9,178 bases of DNA from assembly GCA_964347915.1 (NCBI GenBank), contig CAYGAM010000085.1, positions 1-9,178 of the forward strand. The letters run 5' to 3'. A program made the translations under genes and the position numbers. Below are positions 5,752-9,178 of this stretch, piece by piece. This stretch comes from CAYGAM01 sp964347915 (GTDB taxonomy: Archaea > Thermoproteota > Nitrososphaeria > Nitrososphaerales > Nitrosopumilaceae). Position 1 is the first letter of the stretch, and every line of letters begins with the position of its first letter. The notes under the pieces were generated by a model. That model did not search any database and was not told where the DNA came from. It was given only the letters and a program-made list of their open reading frames with translations.

Positions 5752-5931
5752 ATGGATGAAAGCAGAAGATTTGCATCCAAAGTTTATTGCGAAGCATGCG
5801 ACAAGATATTTGATTCAAAGTCCGACTATGATCGGCATCTTTCGTCGCATTCTGGAACATCATGCGAATCGTGCCCGCTTGACTCTTTTGCGTCCCTGAT
5901 TGGACGCATCTTTAAGAGATCAGGCAACTGA
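5752..5931 (+). CDS. Mini C2H2 zinc-finger protein, 59 residues
   Basis: A 59-residue protein made mostly of one classical C2H2 finger: Cys13, Cys16, His29 and His33 (C-X2-C-X12-H-X3-H), with the usual hydrophobic Phe20 between the pairs. A second pair, Cys38 and Cys41 (CESC), follows, and the basic C-terminal helix (SLIGRIFKRSGN) could contact nucleic acid. The start at 5752 is set by the TATA-like box; the frame extends to 5671, but the extra residues are low-complexity and carry the promoter. Small single-finger proteins are common in archaea and are usually thought to be regulators, though few have been studied. It follows another C2H2 gene on the same strand with a 121-base gap, so the two are adjacent but probably separately transcribed. 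Confidence 0.75.
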   Translation: MDESRRFASKVYCEACDKIFDSKSDYDRHLSSHSGTSCESCPLDSFASLIGRIFKRSGN

Positions 5932-6291
5932 GAGTCCGCCGCGCGGTATTCAGTTCGCACTCTGGCTTGCTGCGATGCCGCAGCAAAAAGTCTTTGCCAG
6001 CATGCCTTTGATTATGCTGCAGGCAGCCTGGGAGATGCCTTTGCATTCTTGGATATCGTGCCTTCCATGATACTCATTGCCTCTGCCGCCGGCATGCTGC
6101 CTGGTTGGTGCGGCTGCGCATAGCCATTCTCTGGGCGCTTTGACGTTCTGCAATAGCTGAATAGATGCCATTCTTGATGTCAAACTGCGTGCAGCCCTTC
6201 CCTAGGCGCTTTGGCATTGGCGGAACTGGATTTTGCCCAGCTGATTTCATACAGTACGATCTCGCACAATAGAGAGCAAAGCCAAAAAAAC
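5932..6291. other. Spacer upstream of the Sec61-beta gene, no supported gene
   Basis: No frame yields a recognisable protein. On the minus strand, a 47-codon frame starts at 6217 (MPKRLGKGCTQFDIKNGIYS...). It overlaps two other open frames down to about 5950, again the look of a frame-broken gene rather than an intact one. GCATGC occurs at 6000 and 6092, and GGCGCTTTG occurs twice near 6133 and 6206. No tRNA or other RNA gene was recognised. Confidence 0.45.
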
Positions 6292-6300
6292 CTTTTTATG
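6292..6300 (+). promoter_or_regulatory. TATA-like box for the Sec61-beta/DUF2070 operon
   Basis: CTTTTTATG is preceded by a run of seven A and lies about 31 bases before the TTG start at 6327, predicting a very short or absent leader. Confidence 0.5.
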
Positions 6301-6326
6301 TAAATCTCTATGACACTAGATTCAGA

Positions 6327-6494
6327 TTGAGCAGCAAGAAGAAAGGAGCTCCATTGCCTGCGTCAAGCGCAGGTCTTTTGCGATTCTTTGAGGATGAGAC
6401 AAAGGGATTCAAGGTTGATCCAAAGATAGTCATTTCGATTCCAATTGGTTTGATCGTTGCATCATGGATGATTGAAATATTTCTGTCTGCATGA
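6327..6494 (+). CDS. Protein translocase subunit Sec61-beta (SecG-type)
   Basis: A 55-residue tail-anchored protein, short enough to be missed by simple ORF callers. It matches archaeal Sec61-beta. A basic, Pro/Ser-containing cytosolic segment SSKKKGAPLPASSAG leads into the family motif GLLRFFEDETKGFKVDP. A single transmembrane helix (about residues 33-52, IVISIPIGLIVASWMIEIFL) ends the protein. It is the non-essential small subunit of the SecY/E/beta translocon in the cytoplasmic membrane. The start is TTG, because no ATG precedes the conserved motif in frame and the TATA-like box at 6292 fits this position. DUF2070 begins 7 bases after the stop, so the two form an operon of membrane proteins. 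Confidence 0.88.
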   Translation: MSSKKKGAPLPASSAGLLRFFEDETKGFKVDPKIVISIPIGLIVASWMIEIFLSA

Positions 6495-6501
6495 GCAAAA
6501 A

Positions 6502-8235
6502 ATGTCAAGCACAGACGATGTCTCGCGCATACACAGCAAGTATAGCGTAACACTGCTCACTCCTTCATCCAAGATTCACTCGCTTATTTATTCGCTGATT
6601 GCAGGAGCCGCATTTGCGGTCGTTGCATCGTTCAGCTTTGTTCCTGATGCGGATGTTGTCCTGAATGTGGGCGTTATGCTGGCGGTGCTGTCTGTAACGC
6701 CGCTTTTGGACTCCAGGCTGTTCAAAAACAAGGAATATTCAAAGGCGCTGCACCTGTCCCTGTACTCTAACATTCTGTGGCTTATCGCGACATTTTCCAT
6801 ACTGGGCTCGTTTGCCGTGCTCTCAAGAGAGGCTTCTGCAGCATACCTTGGAATAGGAATATTCGTAGTTGCAAGCTTCAGGCTGGGACTACTTACTACG
6901 GTCCTGGGCTCCAGCGTAAGGCGCGCCTGGGCAATATGCCTTATCCAGCCCATGGCCGTATTTCTGGCGGCAGTTCCGCCTGAGATGTGGGCTCCGATAC
7001 TCGCAGCGCCTAGCGTGCTCGGCTTTGGAGTGGCATTTCTGGGACTTGCCACTGCGTGGTCAATGCTCACGGACAGGGCGGGACGGCCGAATTTGAAGAG
7101 CACGCACGGGCTGGTTCAGGCGTACCTCTCGTCCAAAAAAGACACGGATGCCATGGAATCCATATTCGAAGAGCATTCCGACGTATCAAAGGTATCCACT
7201 GCCCAGGTGCGGCTCAAGGCCGGGGGCGGATCGCAGGATGTCCGGCTGGTTGTACCGGAAATTCACCCAGGACCGTTTCACCCGATAGGCGGAAGCAACA
7301 TTCCGTTTCGGATATACGAAAAGCTGGACTCGTCTGCCATGGTAATGCACGGTATATCGGATCATACTCTCAACCTGCCTTCGGGAAAGGAAGTCGAAAA
7401 CTATCTCAAGCATGTCTCGGCCATGCCGACAGCGGAAGAGGGAGCATCCTGCACCGAGCCTGTAACGGTGCAGATAAACCGCGGCAGAGTCATGGGAATC
7501 CGGTTCGGCAAAAACGCAATGCTCTTTTTGTCTCTTTCGCCGTACGGCATGGAAGATCTTCCAAGCAGCATCAAGACCGAGATTGAATCCTACTCTAGGA
7601 ACAGAAATTTTGAACGCGTTATGATTGTGGACTGCCACAATGCAATGGGGCGGGAGATATCCGCAGGCGACATGTCCGACATGCTCAAGGCTGCGCGCTC
7701 CTGCCTTGACGAGCTTGTAACAAAAACGGATCGCCAGTTTGAGTTTGGATACGCAAACTCGTCCGGCATGAGCATCAGCGCAGCGGATCTTGCGCTGGGC
7801 GGCCTGGGAGTGCTCTGCCTTGTCATAGGCGGGACCAGGTACTTTATCGGCTGGGCAGATTCCAACAACATGGAAAACGGCGTGCGGGAGTTTGCCGTGG
7901 AACGGCTGGCCCAGGCCGGGTACAACCTGCTGGAAATATCCACTTCTGATACGCACTTTTCGCACGGTCCCGTCAGGACAAAGCAGGGATACTATCAGTT
8001 TGGCGCGGTTACGCCAAAGGAAGAGATCGCCGGCTGGTATCTTGATCTTGCGCGGCGCGCGTCCTCAAATGTTGAGGCCGGCTCGTTTGAGATACTGGAA
8101 AACCGGACGAATCTCAAGGTCATGGGCCCGAAAGTTTTTGAGCATTTTTCCGATGCAATGGACAATTCCCTCCGCCTGTCAAAAATGTTCATGATAGCCG
8201 GAGTCTCGCTGTTTATAGCCAGCCTGCTGCTGTAG
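6502..8235 (+). CDS. DUF2070 family archaeal membrane protein
   Basis: A 577-residue protein with the architecture of the archaeal DUF2070 family. Six probable transmembrane helices lie within residues 29-187 (near 29-47, 52-69, 84-107, 111-134, 142-160 and 164-187). A large soluble domain follows (about 195-555), then a final C-terminal helix (562-577). The soluble part carries the family signature HPGPFHPIGGSNIP (255-268), a VDCHN motif (376-380) and SDTH (482-485). These conserved His/Asp/Asn residues look like a metal or active site, which is inference. The family's function is unknown to me. An in-frame TTG at 6472 would add 10 residues overlapping Sec61-beta; the ATG at 6502, 7 bases after that gene, is preferred. 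It ends 3 bases from the convergent nuclease gene. Confidence 0.88.
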   Translation: MSSTDDVSRIHSKYSVTLLTPSSKIHSLIYSLIAGAAFAVVASFSFVPDADVVLNVGVMLAVLSVTPLLDSRLFKNKEYSKALHLSLYSNILWLIATFSILGSFAVLSREASAAYLGIGIFVVASFRLGLLTTVLGSSVRRAWAICLIQPMAVFLAAVPPEMWAPILAAPSVLGFGVAFLGLATAWSMLTDRAGRPNLKSTHGLVQAYLSSKKDTDAMESIFEEHSDVSKVSTAQVRLKAGGGSQDVRLVVPEIHPGPFHPIGGSNIPFRIYEKLDSSAMVMHGISDHTLNLPSGKEVENYLKHVSAMPTAEEGASCTEPVTVQINRGRVMGIRFGKNAMLFLSLSPYGMEDLPSSIKTEIESYSRNRNFERVMIVDCHNAMGREISAGDMSDMLKAARSCLDELVTKTDRQFEFGYANSSGMSISAADLALGGLGVLCLVIGGTRYFIGWADSNNMENGVREFAVERLAQAGYNLLEISTSDTHFSHGPVRTKQGYYQFGAVTPKEEIAGWYLDLARRASSNVEAGSFEILENRTNLKVMGPKVFEHFSDAMDNSLRLSKMFMIAGVSLFIASLLL

Positions 8236-8238
8236 CTG

Positions 8239-8850
8239 TCAGCCTGCCGATGCCGTGCGTAGAATGTCCATGTAACCGTGAATTTCGTCCACAAAAGAGG
8301 CAAACTGCCATATCGGAATCACCGGCACGCCGTCCAAAAATATGGCTGACTGCTCGCGCAGCGACACTATTATCGGCACGGCGCGGTACTGCGGATTGGC
8401 TTTCGCGTACCTCTCGGCTCTTACTGCCTGCCTTTCGGCCTGGGCGCGCGGCACGCTCTTCTTCCAGTGCTTGCAGTCCACTATCATGGCGGTATCTCCA
8501 CTGATTCCCACCACGTCAATTTCCGCCCTGGGCGACTTTAGCATCACGTTTCGCGCAGTTTCATAGCCTGCCTCGCTTAGCACTCTGGCAGCCAGCCCCT
8601 CAAAGTCTCTCCATGTCAGAATCTCTGATACCTGGTCCATGGGCGCCCCTTCCTTTAATGCCGCCACGGCGCATCTCAGCCGGTCCCCTTCGCTGAATGA
8701 GATGATGCCGCGCCTGCATGCAATTTCCATTCCGGCCAGAATTCTGCCTACCGTAACGGCATTCCCCTGCACTGTTCTGGCAAAGTCTTTCAGGGATGCC
8801 TCGCCGCTGCCTGCATTCTGTATGATTCTCAGAATAATGTCCTGGGTCAT
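8239..8850 (-). CDS. HTH plus Mrr-like PD-(D/E)XK nuclease-fold protein
   Basis: A 203-residue protein. Residues 1-75 look like a winged-helix/HTH region (short helices ILRIIQNAG, SLKDFARTV and VTVGRILAGMEIACRRGII). Residues 80-165 match the Mrr/restriction-endonuclease-like fold: helix FEGLAARVLSEAGYE (83-97), strand with Glu110 and Asp112 (AEIDVVG), and the catalytic pair Asp125 and Lys127 in VDCKHWKK (124-131). In this superfamily these residues bind Mg2+ and cleave DNA. There is no methyltransferase, specificity subunit or helicase nearby, so it is not an obvious restriction-modification gene. Repair, replication or a regulatory role is possible. Annotated Nitrososphaerota genomes often list solitary 'restriction endonuclease' proteins of this type. 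The ATG at 8850 overlaps the stop of a possible small upstream frame. Confidence 0.8.
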   Translation of the reverse strand: MTQDIILRIIQNAGSGEASLKDFARTVQGNAVTVGRILAGMEIACRRGIISFSEGDRLRCAVAALKEGAPMDQVSEILTWRDFEGLAARVLSEAGYETARNVMLKSPRAEIDVVGISGDTAMIVDCKHWKKSVPRAQAERQAVRAERYAKANPQYRAVPIIVSLREQSAIFLDGVPVIPIWQFASFVDEIHGYMDILRTASAG

Positions 8851-8975
8851 GAAATTTTTGCAGGAGCGCGCTGTTTTTTGTGTATCGAATGCCCCGCCGC
8901 AGTTCCTTTTGCTTTTGCCGCCCGCCTGGTGCCGCCCGCATGGATTCCATTCTTGCCATGATCTGATTTGTACAA
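8847..8975 (-). CDS. Possible small basic protein upstream of the nuclease gene
   Basis: A 42-residue candidate with a TTG start at 8975, rich in Lys, Arg, Gly and Ala (segments LYKSDHGKNG, TRRAAKAKGT, HKKQRAPAKIS). Its TGA overlaps the nuclease ATG in an ATGA arrangement typical of coupled genes. A TATA-like stretch (TATTAAAATTAAA on the minus strand, about 9008-9020) lies upstream but is about 37 bases from the TTG. No homologue comes to mind, and the frame may be fortuitous. Confidence 0.2.
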   Translation of the reverse strand: MYKSDHGKNGIHAGGTRRAAKAKGTAAGHSIHKKQRAPAKIS

Positions 8976-9106
8976 GTCCGGCAGGCTCCAGCCGTCCTCA
9001 TTATGGTTTAATTTTAATACATGGATTGCATTACGTTGGCATGATGAGAGCTGCATATGGCGCCGCGCCTGTACCTGCACTGCAGCCGTCCCCGCTGAGT
9101 CCCAAC
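8976..9106. other. Right-end spacer with an A/T-rich promoter-like block
   Basis: No gene is supported here. The A/T-rich block at about 9006-9020 (TTTAATTTTAATAC on the plus strand) is the only promoter-like element and could serve minus-strand transcription towards the nuclease gene. Confidence 0.4.
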
Positions 9107-9178
9107 GGGGGGGGGGGGGGGGGGGCGGTGAGGGGAAAACCCGCCAGAAAACAACAAAATTGGAAAAAAAATTTAAAA
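9107..9178. repeat. G homopolymer and low-complexity contig end (probable artefact)
   Basis: An unbroken run of 19 G (9107-9125) is followed by a G-rich and then A-rich 50-base tail unlike the rest of the window. It mirrors the C run at position 1, so both ends probably come from poly-G read artefacts at the contig edges. Confidence 0.7.

Noticed and set aside
7186..7965. 259-codon minus-strand frame inside the DUF2070 gene
   Set aside because: It is a shadow of the strong plus-strand DUF2070 frame. Its His/Arg/Val-rich composition and lack of motifs are typical of an antisense shadow.

Overview
The window most likely comes from an archaeon of the Nitrososphaerota (ammonia-oxidising 'Thaumarchaeota' and relatives). 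The G+C is moderate, roughly half by eye. The lineage call rests on the protein set: an archaeal Sec61-beta next to a DUF2070 membrane protein, a DUF5678/retropepsin pair, small C2H2 zinc-finger proteins, a CHAD protein and thymidylate-kinase-like P-loop proteins. Expression signals also fit archaea: A/T-rich TATA-like boxes lie about 24-31 bases upstream of several start codons, often with no room for a leader or ribosome binding site. The genus cannot be fixed from this window.

Layout, left to right. (1) 1-41 is a homopolymer C tract that looks like a contig-end artefact. (2) 195-854: a two-gene plus-strand operon, a DUF5678 protein followed by a single-domain retropepsin-like aspartic protease, ending in a hairpin plus T-rich tract. 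(3) 855-2022: about 1.2 kb with no supportable gene. It holds overlapping open frames on both strands and an excess of GCATGC palindromes, perhaps decayed genes. (4) 2023-4252: a tight three-gene operon of two tandem thymidylate-kinase-like paralogues and a CHAD protein. The second kinase-like protein has Arg in place of the Walker A Lys. (5) 4273-5208 on the minus strand: a Lys/Ala-rich heptad-repeat protein (convergent with CHAD, terminator between) and, upstream, an unrecognised 127-residue protein. (6) 5259-5931 on the plus strand: two separate small proteins, each with a perfect C-X2-C-X12-H-X3-H zinc finger. (7) 5932-6326: a gene-poor spacer. (8) 6327-8235: the Sec61-beta translocon subunit followed closely by DUF2070. 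(9) 8239-8850 on the minus strand: an HTH plus Mrr-like PD-(D/E)XK nuclease-fold protein, facing DUF2070 with a 3-base gap. (10) 8851-9178: spacer ending in a G homopolymer and low-complexity contig end.

Functional picture. The clearest linked units are DUF5678 with retropepsin, kinase-like A with kinase-like B with CHAD, and Sec61-beta with DUF2070. The kinase-CHAD operon is the most interesting. CHAD domains are known to bind polyphosphate, and a tandem pair of P-loop kinases with one altered Walker A suggests a heterodimeric nucleotide or phosphate-transfer enzyme linked to polyphosphate. That link is inference. No tRNA, rRNA, CRISPR array or transposase was found.
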